DNA from: Marixanthomonas ophiurae
GTDB lineage: Bacteria; Bacteroidota; Bacteroidia; Flavobacteriales; Flavobacteriaceae
NCBI RefSeq assembly: GCF_003413745.1
Contig: NZ_QVID01000001.1
Location: forward strand, 310,001-374,000
DNA: 64,000 bases
Direction: 5' to 3'
Shown: in pieces, positions 17,054 through 25,968 of the stretch
Numbering within the stretch: the first letter of the stretch is position 1
Layout of the letters: every line of letters starts with the position of its first letter
Position numbers and translations under genes: made by a program
The notes under the pieces: model-generated
What the model was told of the DNA's origin: nothing
What the model saw: the letters and a program-made list of their open reading frames with translations, nothing else
The model's database searches: none

Positions 17054-19225
17054 TTATAAGTTTTCTTTAATGAAATTGGTCATTTTAGTATATAAGTGCA
17101 AGCGAGTATTACCACCATAAATACCGTGGTTTTTATCGGGGTAGATAGCCCAGTCAAACTGTTTGTTTGCTTGCACTAAGGCTTCCACTAAACGCATTGT
17201 GTTTTGAACATTTACATTATCATCAGCACTTCCGTGTACTAATAAATAATCACCTTCTAATTTGTCTACGTGTGAGATAGGTGAATTTTCATCATACCCA
17301 GATGCATTTTCCTGTGGAGTTGTCATATAGCGTTCGGTATAAATAGTATCATAAAAGCGCCAGCTAGTTACGGGTGCTACTGCAATGGCCATTTCGAAAG
17401 TATCGGCGCCTTGAAATAAGCAGTTGGAGCTCATAAAGCCACCATAGCTCCATCCCCAAATTCCAGTTCTAGAGGCATCTATATAGGGTTGTTTACTCAA
17501 TTTTTTTGCAGCTGCAATTTGATCTTCTACTTCGTACTTCCCTAATTCTTTTTGGGTTATTTTTTTAAATTCACGCCCCTTTAGTCCTGTACCACGACCA
17601 TCTATGCAAACAACAACATAGCCTTCTTGCGCTAACATTTGATGCCAATAATCGTTTGAGCTGTTCCAAGAGTTTGAAACATTTTGAGACCCAGGGCCTG
17701 AATATTGATACATAAACAAGGGATATTGTTTGTTAGGATCAAAATCGTTTGGCTTAATGGTGTACATATTTAAATCGTTCCCATTTACTGAAATAGTTGA
17801 AAATTCTTTTTCAGAAATAACATAACCATCCACCTTGCTTTTCAGCGCCTTATTATCTTGTATTACTCGTATTAGCTTACCATTTTTAGCTCTATTTAAT
17901 GTAAACAAGTAAGGCGTTTCAGTATCGTGAAATGTATTTATAAAATACGTGTAATCTGCACTGAATGCAGCGCTATTGGTTCCAGTTTTATCGCTTAAAC
18001 GAACTTTGTTTTTCCCTGAACGTAATACAGAATACACATCGCGGTTTATGCTTCCATTTTCGGTACTTTGGTAATAAATTCGACCTGTATTTTGATCAAA
18101 ACCATAGTAGTTTGTCACTTCCCAATCACCATTTGTAATTTGGTTAATTAACTTTCCTGTTTTATCATATTGATAAATATGATTCCATCCACTTTTTTCA
18201 CTAGTCCAGATAAAACTGTTGTCGTTTAAAAATGTAAGGTTATCGGTAATGTCAACATACGCATCATCTTTTTCTTGGTGTATCAGCTTCGTACTATTAT
18301 CTAAAGCATTAACAAAGATTAAATCAACCGTACTTTGATGGCGATTGGCTAATTGGGCACTAAGCACATTTTCCTCTTCTGTCCATTTAATACGTGGTAT
18401 GTAATAGCTGTTGTAGTTTTTCAGGTCAATTGTTTCGGTTGCACCTGTGTTTAAATTATAAATATGCAACGAAACCTTTGAGTTTGGCTCTCCTGCTTTT
18501 GGGTATTTAAACACATCTTGTGTAGGGTACAATTCTTGCCCATAAATATCCATAGAAAAAGTAGGAATCTCAGTTTCGTCAAATTTAATGTAAGCTAATT
18601 TATCTCCTGTTTTATTCCAATCAAAAGCGCGAACAAAAGCAAATTCTTCTTCGTACACCCAATCAGTGATTCCGTTGATAATGTTATTCTTTTTTCCGTC
18701 GGAAGTAATTTGAAGTATTTCACCTGTTTTCAGATTTTTGATGAACAAGTTATTGTCTTTTCCGTAAGCAACTTTACTGCCGTCTTTTGTAAAATTTGGT
18801 TCTTGAATTTGATCTTCTGAAACTATATCCAATTTTTTAGAGTCTAAATCATACACATAATATGTCCCTAATGAAGATCGCCGGTAAATTTGCTTCAGTT
18901 TTGTAGCTAATAATAATTTACTTTCATCGTTACTAAATTCGTATGAAATAATTTGCTCTACTTCTGGTAAATTACTTGAATTTAGTATGGTTCGGACCTT
19001 TTTTCCACTTTTATAATCATATACATCGATGGTTGAACCATTTTTGCTTCGATTTAAAACGGAATATTCTTTCCCGTTATCTAAAGAACGTAAAACATCA
19101 AGACGTTCGGCTCTGAATTCGCCGTCCCAAATAGCTTCTAAAGTTATATTTTTTTGTTGTGCTGTAAGTGTTGAAACTGCTGCAAGAAAAAGCAGTAATA
19201 ATGAGGTGTATGCTGTTTTTTTCAA
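17054..19225 (-). CDS. Dipeptidyl peptidase IV (S9B)
   Basis: 723-residue exported serine peptidase that removes Xaa-Pro or Xaa-Ala dipeptides, the same length as the well-known Porphyromonas enzyme. It has a signal peptide (SLLLLFLAAVSTLTAQ), an N-terminal beta-propeller with the EE motif in VYEEEFAF that binds the substrate amino terminus, and a C-terminal alpha/beta hydrolase. The nucleophile is in GWSYGGFMSS, the Asp in GSADDNVN and the His in DKNHGIYGG. All three catalytic residues are intact. It leads the operon with the two POT transporters and is divergent from mvaA. Confidence 0.95.
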   Translation of the reverse strand: MKKTAYTSLLLLFLAAVSTLTAQQKNITLEAIWDGEFRAERLDVLRSLDNGKEYSVLNRSKNGSTIDVYDYKSGKKVRTILNSSNLPEVEQIISYEFSNDESKLLLATKLKQIYRRSSLGTYYVYDLDSKKLDIVSEDQIQEPNFTKDGSKVAYGKDNNLFIKNLKTGEILQITSDGKKNNIINGITDWVYEEEFAFVRAFDWNKTGDKLAYIKFDETEIPTFSMDIYGQELYPTQDVFKYPKAGEPNSKVSLHIYNLNTGATETIDLKNYNSYYIPRIKWTEEENVLSAQLANRHQSTVDLIFVNALDNSTKLIHQEKDDAYVDITDNLTFLNDNSFIWTSEKSGWNHIYQYDKTGKLINQITNGDWEVTNYYGFDQNTGRIYYQSTENGSINRDVYSVLRSGKNKVRLSDKTGTNSAAFSADYTYFINTFHDTETPYLFTLNRAKNGKLIRVIQDNKALKSKVDGYVISEKEFSTISVNGNDLNMYTIKPNDFDPNKQYPLFMYQYSGPGSQNVSNSWNSSNDYWHQMLAQEGYVVVCIDGRGTGLKGREFKKITQKELGKYEVEDQIAAAKKLSKQPYIDASRTGIWGWSYGGFMSSNCLFQGADTFEMAIAVAPVTSWRFYDTIYTERYMTTPQENASGYDENSPISHVDKLEGDYLLVHGSADDNVNVQNTMRLVEALVQANKQFDWAIYPDKNHGIYGGNTRLHLYTKMTNFIKENL

Positions 19226-19342
19226 ACTGTTAAAATTTTATTACGCCAATGTTACTAAATTTTCGTGAAATTAAGGTGCTTTTTTGTGTTAAATACGGTC
19301 TATTGTTGGCAACTTTGCTCTTTTCAACAAGGCTATAAATAG

Positions 19343-19350
19343 TATATTTG
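19343..19350 (+). promoter_or_regulatory. mvaA promoter -7 box
   Basis: TATATTTG fits TAnnTTTG exactly and lies 18 bp before the ATG of mvaA. A TTTT/TTTG-rich stretch lies 18-25 bp upstream; the -33 element is not clear-cut. Confidence 0.55.
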
Positions 19351-19368
19351 TAGTTCAATTTCACAAAT

Positions 19369-20682
19369 ATGGCGAAGCCCGTTACCGGATTTTCAAAAAA
19401 GACGAAAACAGAAAAAATAGATTGGTTAACAAAAACCTATCTTAGCAACAATCCTGAAGCATTGCAAACGCTTCAACAATACTGGAACGAAGACCAAAAA
19501 CTTCAAAAGCTACACGATGATTTTATTGAAAATACGTTAAGTAATTACTATTTGCCTTTTGGCGTTGCCCCTAACTTTTTAATTAACGGCAACCTCTATG
19601 CCCTGCCCATGGTAATTGAAGAAAGCTCCGTAGTGGCGGCAGCCAGCAATGCAGCAAAATTTTGGTTAGATCGTGGCGGGTTTAAAGCCCAAGTACTTTC
19701 TACACAGAAAAACGGACAAGTGCATTTAGATTACTTCGGAAATGAGCAGAATATCGTTTCGTTTTTTGCTGAAGTAAAGCCAAAATTAATTGAAAGTGTT
19801 TCTACCATTCAGAAAAACATGAAAAAACGTGGTGGTGGCTTGTTAGATATTGAACTTGTTTCGAAAAATGAAACTTTAAATGGCTATTTTCAATTACACT
19901 GTACTTTTGAAACGTTGGATGCCATGGGCGCCAATTTTATTAATAGTTGCTTAGAACAAGTTGCAAAAACATTTGAAGCTGAAGCAGATTCGTATAAACC
20001 ATTTACAACCACCAACATCTTTCCTGAAGTTGTAATGAGTATTTTATCGAATTACGTGCCAGAATGCTTAGTTAGAGCTGAAGTGAGCTGTAAGCTAGCA
20101 GAATTGGCACAAAACGATATTAGTGGTGAAAATTTTGCTCAAAAATTTGTCCGTGCCATACAGATTGCCCAAACCGAACCCCGCCGTGCAGTTACACACA
20201 ACAAAGGTATTATGAACGGCATTGATGCTTTAATTTTAGCAACTGGCAACGACTTTAGAGCAGTTGAAGCAGGTGTTCATGCCTACGCATCGAAAGACGG
20301 CAAATACACAAGTTTAACAGATGCTAAAATTGAAAATGGTATTTTTACGTTTTCTATTAAAATACCTTTAGCGTTAGGAACTGTTGGCGGGCTTACAACC
20401 TTGCATCCACTTACAAAATTTGCGTTTGAGTTATTACAAAAACCTAGCGCCAAAGAACTTATGGAACTAGTAGCAGTAGCCGGTTTGGCGCAAAATTTTG
20501 CCGCCATCCGCTCATTGGTGACTACTGGTATTCAAAAAGGGCATATGAAAATGCACTTGATGAATATTTTAAATCAAGTAGATGCTTCAGAAATAGAAAA
20601 GAAAAAAGCTGTTGCTCATTTTAACGACAATACAGTTTCTCACAGTGCAGTAATAGCGTATATAAAACAATTACGATCTTAA
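19369..20682 (+). CDS. mvaA: Class II hydroxymethylglutaryl-CoA reductase
   Basis: 437-residue HMG-CoA reductase, the committed step of mevalonate-route isoprenoid synthesis in flavobacteria. The class II pattern is evident: LPFGVAPNFLINGN, PMVIEESSVVAAASNAAKFW (catalytic Glu), LDAMGANFIN (nucleotide site), GIMNGIDALILATGNDFRA, and AGLAQNFAAIRSL followed by TTGIQKGHMKMH with the catalytic His. Length is in the class II range. It is followed after two bases by the GHMP kinase, with which it likely shares a transcript ending at 21592-21619. Confidence 0.94.
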   Translation: MAKPVTGFSKKTKTEKIDWLTKTYLSNNPEALQTLQQYWNEDQKLQKLHDDFIENTLSNYYLPFGVAPNFLINGNLYALPMVIEESSVVAAASNAAKFWLDRGGFKAQVLSTQKNGQVHLDYFGNEQNIVSFFAEVKPKLIESVSTIQKNMKKRGGGLLDIELVSKNETLNGYFQLHCTFETLDAMGANFINSCLEQVAKTFEAEADSYKPFTTTNIFPEVVMSILSNYVPECLVRAEVSCKLAELAQNDISGENFAQKFVRAIQIAQTEPRRAVTHNKGIMNGIDALILATGNDFRAVEAGVHAYASKDGKYTSLTDAKIENGIFTFSIKIPLALGTVGGLTTLHPLTKFAFELLQKPSAKELMELVAVAGLAQNFAAIRSLVTTGIQKGHMKMHLMNILNQVDASEIEKKKAVAHFNDNTVSHSAVIAYIKQLRS

Positions 20683-20684
20683 TT

Positions 20685-21590
20685 TTGAACAACACTTTTT
20701 ACAGTAACGGAAAATTATTACTCACCGGAGAATATGTGGTGCTAGATGGAGCGACTGCCCTAGCCATCCCCACTAAATACGGACAGCGACTAACAATAGA
20801 ACCTACCACAAAAGGCGAATTGTTATGGAATAGTTTTGACTTTAAAAGCCAATGTTGGTTTAGTGCAGCCTTCACTGGCGACACTCTTGAAGTAGAAGGA
20901 ACCGACAAACCGGCAATAGCAAACACCCTTCAAAAAATTTTAAGAGAAGCAAAACACTTAAATCCTAACTTTTTAAATAATACCGAAGGAGTACACGTTA
21001 CAACCGAACTGGATTTCCCCCAAAATTGGGGTTTAGGGTCCTCTTCTACCCTTATTAATAATATTGCCCAATGGGCGCAAGTAGACGCCTTTACACTACT
21101 GCAAAATAGTTTTGGCGGCAGTGGATACGATATTGCAGCTGCACAACAACAAAGACCTTTTTTCTATCAATTAAATGAAGGACAGCCTTCTGCTAAGAAA
21201 GCGCATTTAGCTTGGGATTTTAAAGATCATCTATTTTTTGTACATCTCAATCAAAAACAGGACAGCAAGGAGGGAATCGTGCACTACAGAAATGCGAAGG
21301 TTTCTCATAACGACATTGAAAAAATTTCAGATCTAGGGAAAAAACTTCTGCTCTGCTATACACTTCGAGATTTTGAAAACGTGATGCAAAGTCACGAAAA
21401 AACAATTTCAGAAATTATAAAAATCAAACCCATTAAAGAAAGGATATTCCCAGACTTTAAAGGAACTATAAAAAGCCTCGGTGCTTGGGGTGGTGATTTT
21501 GTGCTCGCAACGGGCAATGAAGTAAATCAGGAGTATTTTCGCAGAAAAGGGTACCCTACTATTATTCCTTTTACTGATATGTTATTATAA
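20685..21590 (+). CDS. GYDIA-family GHMP kinase (mevalonate pathway)
   Basis: 301-residue GHMP kinase-fold protein. The N-terminus NGKLLLTGEYVVLDGATALA is the usual GHMP opening, the ATP loop is PQNWGLGSSSTLI, and the family hallmark GSGYDIAAAQ is present. It starts at TTG (20685), two bases after mvaA; no ATG or GTG fits, and the TTG gives the conserved FYSNGKLLL start. The gene pair suggests it phosphorylates mevalonate or phosphomevalonate. The C-terminal GHMP glycine loop is GAWGGDFVLATG. Confidence 0.9.
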   Translation: MNNTFYSNGKLLLTGEYVVLDGATALAIPTKYGQRLTIEPTTKGELLWNSFDFKSQCWFSAAFTGDTLEVEGTDKPAIANTLQKILREAKHLNPNFLNNTEGVHVTTELDFPQNWGLGSSSTLINNIAQWAQVDAFTLLQNSFGGSGYDIAAAQQQRPFFYQLNEGQPSAKKAHLAWDFKDHLFFVHLNQKQDSKEGIVHYRNAKVSHNDIEKISDLGKKLLLCYTLRDFENVMQSHEKTISEIIKIKPIKERIFPDFKGTIKSLGAWGGDFVLATGNEVNQEYFRRKGYPTIIPFTDMLL

Positions 21591-21591
21591 A

Positions 21592-21619
21592 AAAACCTCC
21601 CCAAAAATGGGAAGGTTTT
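21592..21619. terminator. Bidirectional terminator between convergent genes
   Basis: Stem AAAACCTCCCC / GGGAAGGTTTT with one mismatch and a short A-rich loop, flanked by A and T runs. It lies between the convergent ends of the GHMP kinase and the peptidyl-prolyl isomerase genes and can serve both. Confidence 0.8.
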
Positions 21620-21643
21620 ACTATTTTGAAAAACTACTTTCGA

Positions 21644-23740
21644 TTAATAAAAGTTAGCTCTATTATCTTCAATCTCTGCTTTCTTCTTCAACGCTTGATA
21701 AACCTGGTTGTTAACAGCTCCATTTCCAGCATTTAATTGGTTTACGTAACTAGCATAATTATCAAGGTCTGGCGCTTTGTTTACAGCTAATACGCGCACC
21801 TTAAATACACCGGTCTTACCATCAATTAATCCGGTAGTCTCTCCTGCTTTTTCACCAAATGCTGCACCAACTATCTTAGGTTCGCTTCCTGCACCCGGAA
21901 TTGTTGGGTTTGCCATTGTTACAGCCGTTGCTGTTTGTACTTGTACGTTTTGACTATTGGCGACGTCTTGAACAGTTGAGCCAGAAATAGAAGCTCGTAT
22001 TTTCTCTGCTTTCTTTTTATTTCGTAAAATAGGAGTAACCTTTGCTGAAGCTTCTGAAACACTCATCAAGCCTTTTGGACTTTTTCGAGTTACCTGCGCA
22101 ATTACATAACCGCCAGGAATGTTAAAACGTTTTACATCGCCAACTTCGGTTTCTTCTTCAAACCCCCAAGTAATAATGGTACGGTTGTTACCAATTCCTG
22201 GAATGTTAGCATCCAATTCACCTATTTTATTTACAGGTCGTACAGTTAAATCTTGTTCTTTCGCAACTTCAGAAAAATCACCGTCTTTTGCCGCTACTTC
22301 AAAGTTAGTGGCTTTAGAGAAAATATTGTTAATAGTAGATTCTGAAGGTTCTATGCTTTTAATTACCGTAGCAATTTTAACAGCACGTTGTTTATTTTTT
22401 TGTTCTTCTACCTGTGCAACGTGAAAACCGAAATTAGTTTCAACAACACCTACAGTACCTTCTTTATTATCAAAGATAAAATCGTTAAAAGCAGGCACCA
22501 TTCTACCAGGCCCTACATATCCTAAATCACCACCTTTATCTTTATTTGAATTATCCTCAGAAAATTCTGCTGCTAAGGCTTCAAATTTGCTTTTATCTTT
22601 ATTGATTACCGTTGAAAGACTATCAGCTAATTTTTTAGCTGCTTCTTTGGTTCGGGTTACATCTTGTGGTGCAGTTTGCAAACCAGTGTAACGAACTAAA
22701 ATGTGTTTAGATTTTACAGAGTCAGGCAATTGCTCAACAGCAATAACTTTACTTAAATTTAAGGTATTGCCCACCTTATATGGTCCGTAAATATCTCCTG
22801 TATTCATAGAAGGGATAGTATCTACCAATGGTTCTGGTAAATCTTTTTTGAAATACCAACGGTCTGCATATTCTTGATCTGAATTTTCATTTACAAATGC
22901 TTCATTATCATCTGTGTTTCTGAAACCAACAACCGTGTTTTCGTATTCCTCACGATCATCTAACAAAGCCGCTACACTTGCATTGGCTTCTTCTATATCT
23001 TTATCTGAAGCTACTTCGGAAATAGACACATATTGAATATCTATTTGCTTATCTACTTCGTATTCGCTTTTATGTTCCTTAATGTATTGTTTAATTTCTT
23101 CTTCGGAAACAGAAACATCTTCATCGGCAATTTTGGTATAAGGAACCTGAACATACTGGATGTTAATCTTATCGTTTTCAAAATGATACTGTTGTTTTCC
23201 TTCAGCTAATGTGGATGTTAAACCTCCTTTAACTAGATTTACATACATATTCTGAAGCGCAGCCTCCTTAATGTTTTCAGTGTAATCTTGCCATTGACCG
23301 TACAATTGCGGATTACCCTTTATACTTGCAACGTATTGCTGTACTAGGCCTTCATCGTATTCACCTAATTCATTTTGGAATGTAGGATTATTAGCCAAAG
23401 AAGTGCGCATCGCATTATTCAATTGTTCTTTCTCTACAACAAGACCTAACTCTTCATATTGCTCGGTAAGCAAGGTATTTCGCAATTCACGCTCCCAAAC
23501 CATGTTCATAGCTTGTGCCGAAGTTGCATTTGGGCCTAAGTTACGCTGAGCAGTCTCTACTTTTTGCATAAAGTCTTGGCGAGAAATTTCATTGCCATTG
23601 ACAATTGCCACGGTATCTTGGTCTTTACCAATACCCGATCCTTTTGCAAGAACGTCACTTAAAATAAAGGCGAAAAGTGCCAATGCGATAATTAAAATAA
23701 GGAAGATCCCTCTTTTTCTAATACTGTTTAATATTGCCAT
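21644..23740 (-). CDS. ppiD: PpiD/SurA-like periplasmic peptidyl-prolyl isomerase
   Basis: 698-residue membrane-anchored folding chaperone. There is a single N-terminal membrane span (GIFLILIIALALFAFILSDV), then a SurA-like helical region. A parvulin domain lies around residues 340-460 (SKHILVRYTG, GDLGYVGPGRMVPAFNDFIF, TNFGFHVAQV), followed by a second divergent parvulin-like region. It probably helps outer-membrane proteins fold. It is downstream of the CNNM/CorC gene on the same strand after a 204-bp gap with no recognisable gene. Confidence 0.92.
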   Translation of the reverse strand: MAILNSIRKRGIFLILIIALALFAFILSDVLAKGSGIGKDQDTVAIVNGNEISRQDFMQKVETAQRNLGPNATSAQAMNMVWERELRNTLLTEQYEELGLVVEKEQLNNAMRTSLANNPTFQNELGEYDEGLVQQYVASIKGNPQLYGQWQDYTENIKEAALQNMYVNLVKGGLTSTLAEGKQQYHFENDKINIQYVQVPYTKIADEDVSVSEEEIKQYIKEHKSEYEVDKQIDIQYVSISEVASDKDIEEANASVAALLDDREEYENTVVGFRNTDDNEAFVNENSDQEYADRWYFKKDLPEPLVDTIPSMNTGDIYGPYKVGNTLNLSKVIAVEQLPDSVKSKHILVRYTGLQTAPQDVTRTKEAAKKLADSLSTVINKDKSKFEALAAEFSEDNSNKDKGGDLGYVGPGRMVPAFNDFIFDNKEGTVGVVETNFGFHVAQVEEQKNKQRAVKIATVIKSIEPSESTINNIFSKATNFEVAAKDGDFSEVAKEQDLTVRPVNKIGELDANIPGIGNNRTIITWGFEEETEVGDVKRFNIPGGYVIAQVTRKSPKGLMSVSEASAKVTPILRNKKKAEKIRASISGSTVQDVANSQNVQVQTATAVTMANPTIPGAGSEPKIVGAAFGEKAGETTGLIDGKTGVFKVRVLAVNKAPDLDNYASYVNQLNAGNGAVNNQVYQALKKKAEIEDNRANFY

Positions 23741-23944
23741 CTGTTAATCAAGTTTATCTAACTTCGCATTCGTTTTGGCGAACGAGAAGGTTTTGGTGGT
23801 ACACCCCTTTCTACCTTTTCTATTAGTCAAGGCTTTAAAGGGCTTGTTTTAGTTTTGTTTAGTGGGCGAAAATACCATTTTCAATGCATTAATAAAAAAC
23901 TTTGTTAAAAAAAATTGAAGATGGTATGTTAATATTTTAAAAGA

Positions 23945-25198
23945 CTAGCCTTCTTCTTTAATAAATAGCTCTACCATTTCAATTTTGGTATTCGAAACTT
24001 CGAGTATTTTAAAAAGAAACCCTTCAATTTCGACAATTTCACCTTGATTGGGAATACCTTCGGTAAAATATACGATAAGACCTCCTAATGTTTCATAGTT
24101 TTCATTTTCAGGAAGGTTGAATTTGTAAGATTCATTTAGATAATCTACTTCGTGACGGGCCGAAAACCTGTAATGGTCGTCTGCTCGCACCTCTTCAGTT
24201 AATTCGGTACTATCGTGTTCGTCCTCAATTTCGCCAAAAAGCTCTTCAATAATATCCTCAACCGTCATAATACCCGATGTGCCGCCGTACTCGTCAATTA
24301 CTACTGCAATACTTTTGCGTTTGCGCGCCAAAATATTCAACACATCTTTTGCTAGCATGGTTTCAGGCACAAAAACAACTGGTATCAGCACTTTTTTTAA
24401 AGTTGTTGGTTTTTTAAACAACTCGAAAGAATGTACGTACCCAACAATATCGTCTATATTTTCTTTGTAAATTAATATTTTGGAGAGTCCTGTTTCAGTA
24501 AAAAGTTTACTTAATTCCTTTGGCGTTGTTTTAATATCGACTGCCACCACTTCGGTTCTTGGGATCATAACCTCTCGCGATTTTACTTCGGAAAAATCCA
24601 AGGCGTTCTGAAATATTTGTATCTCGCTGTCCATCTCATCATCGGTTTCAGCTGTTTCCATTTGTTCGCTTATGTAATTCCCCAGTTCCATTTTACTAAA
24701 GGTAAGCTGGATGTTATCGCCTTCGGTCTTAAAAAACACCTTTAATACTAGGTCTGAAATCCATATTACAAATTCTGAAATTACAGAAAACAACATATAG
24801 AAAAAGTATGCTGGGATTGCAAACACCTTAATGAGTTTGTTGGCATAAATCTGGAAGAATACTTTGGGTAAAAACTCTGCCGTTAGCAAGATTACTAAAG
24901 TAGAGATAATTGTTTGTACTAAAAGACCAGACATCCCTGTGAGTGGGATGAACCCCATCAATAAATCGCCCATAAACAGACCATAAACAACCAGCGCTAT
25001 GTTATTACCAACCAACATAGTGGTAATAAATTTTGAGGGGCGGCGGGTTATTTTCTTAAGTACTTTTGCCAATAAGTCATTTTGTTTCTTTTCAATTTCA
25101 ATATGTACTTTATTTGAAGAAACGTAAGCGATTTCCATCCCGGAAAAGAAAGCCGATAGGATAAGCATACTGACAATAACAAGAATACTTACTTCCAT
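23945..25198 (-). CDS. CNNM/CBS/CorC-type membrane protein
   Basis: 417-residue protein with an N-terminal DUF21/CNNM membrane domain of about four spans (LVIVSMLILSAFFSGMEIA onwards). A CBS pair follows around residues 200-325 (REVMIPRTEVVAVD, VIDEYGGTSGIMTVEDIIEE), then a C-terminal CorC_HlyC domain. The family is linked to divalent-cation transport or efflux; older names call it haemolysin. GldE of gliding motility has the same layout, but the lptC context argues for the general CNNM paralogue. The ATG overlaps the preceding stop (TAATG). Confidence 0.9.
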   Translation of the reverse strand: MEVSILVIVSMLILSAFFSGMEIAYVSSNKVHIEIEKKQNDLLAKVLKKITRRPSKFITTMLVGNNIALVVYGLFMGDLLMGFIPLTGMSGLLVQTIISTLVILLTAEFLPKVFFQIYANKLIKVFAIPAYFFYMLFSVISEFVIWISDLVLKVFFKTEGDNIQLTFSKMELGNYISEQMETAETDDEMDSEIQIFQNALDFSEVKSREVMIPRTEVVAVDIKTTPKELSKLFTETGLSKILIYKENIDDIVGYVHSFELFKKPTTLKKVLIPVVFVPETMLAKDVLNILARKRKSIAVVIDEYGGTSGIMTVEDIIEELFGEIEDEHDSTELTEEVRADDHYRFSARHEVDYLNESYKFNLPENENYETLGGLIVYFTEGIPNQGEIVEIEGFLFKILEVSNTKIEMVELFIKEEG

Positions 25199-25398
25199 TA
25201 TTGGTTTTTGTTGCGATCTTCCATTTTTCTTCGGAAGTTACGCTTAAAGAAGAACATAAAGATAGCAACTACGGCAAAAAAAGCAAATAAATAAGCGCGG
25301 GTTCGGTTATCAGCCCAATTTTCCCATACTAAATAGATTGAAAAGGCAGCCATCACTATGTAAACGTATTCAAAAAGTTTAAATATTTTCTTTTGCAT
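25198..25398 (-). CDS. Small two-span membrane protein
   Basis: 66 residues with two predicted membrane segments (YVYIVMAAFSIYLVW and AYLFAFFAVVAIFMFFF) and a basic C-terminal tail (KRNFRRKMEDRNKN). It overlaps the end of lptC by 20 bp and is coupled to the CNNM gene, which supports it being a real gene. Function unknown. Confidence 0.8.
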   Translation of the reverse strand: MQKKIFKLFEYVYIVMAAFSIYLVWENWADNRTRAYLFAFFAVVAIFMFFFKRNFRRKMEDRNKNQ

Positions 25399-25966
25399 CT
25401 TTTTCTTCTTTTTTTGTGTCTATTAACTGTACTCCTTCATTTTTACGAGATAGAAAGGTTGTAAAGTCCTGACTGGAATCAAACCAAGCGCCATCGTTGT
25501 AGGAGCCATCTTTAAATTCAATTTGATAAGGCTGATTAGTAAAAACCCATTGATTTTTTTGATCCCAATACAATTGGTCTGCCCGTAACACTAAACTATC
25601 GTGGGTAACCAAAACGACACTGTCCCTTAAATCTATAATGCCCGTGTCTTCATATTGTATGGCATACTTTGAGGTAACGGTACTTTTTTGATCTTTTTCA
25701 TTCCAGAACCGTACTTCTACCCCTTTTGGAAATTCTTTATAAGGAAATTTTAAGCTTGAAAAATCTAAAAACAAAGGGGTAATTACATTGGCTATAACTT
25801 TACCAGAATCGGTGTACTTAAAATTAACATCTTTCCCTATACCCAATGGCTCATTGTCTTTTAATGACAATTTTTTTACGTTTTTATAATTTCCTTCACA
25901 TGAAAAAAACGTGATGGCAAATAAAATTGCCACCACGCTTTTAATACTATGATTGAAAGTGATCAT
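25379..25966 (-). CDS. lptC: LptC, LPS export protein (lipoprotein form)
   Basis: 195 residues. LptC passes lipopolysaccharide from the inner-membrane LptB2FG complex to the periplasmic bridge. It has a lipobox-like FFSC (Cys 23) instead of the membrane anchor of E. coli LptC. The beta-jellyroll region shows repeats such as GIIDLRDSVVLVTHDSLVL followed by RADQLYWDQKNQWVFTN, typical of the OstA/LptC fold. It starts two bases after the TPR gene and sits in a compact envelope operon. Confidence 0.88.
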   Translation of the reverse strand: MITFNHSIKSVVAILFAITFFSCEGNYKNVKKLSLKDNEPLGIGKDVNFKYTDSGKVIANVITPLFLDFSSLKFPYKEFPKGVEVRFWNEKDQKSTVTSKYAIQYEDTGIIDLRDSVVLVTHDSLVLRADQLYWDQKNQWVFTNQPYQIEFKDGSYNDGAWFDSSQDFTTFLSRKNEGVQLIDTKKEEKDAKENI

Positions 25967-25968
25967 CC

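Noticed and set aside
23945-25198. Gliding-motility protein GldE
   Set aside because: Domain layout is the same, but the lptC/TPR/coaX surroundings match the general CNNM/CorC paralogue and no other gld gene is near.
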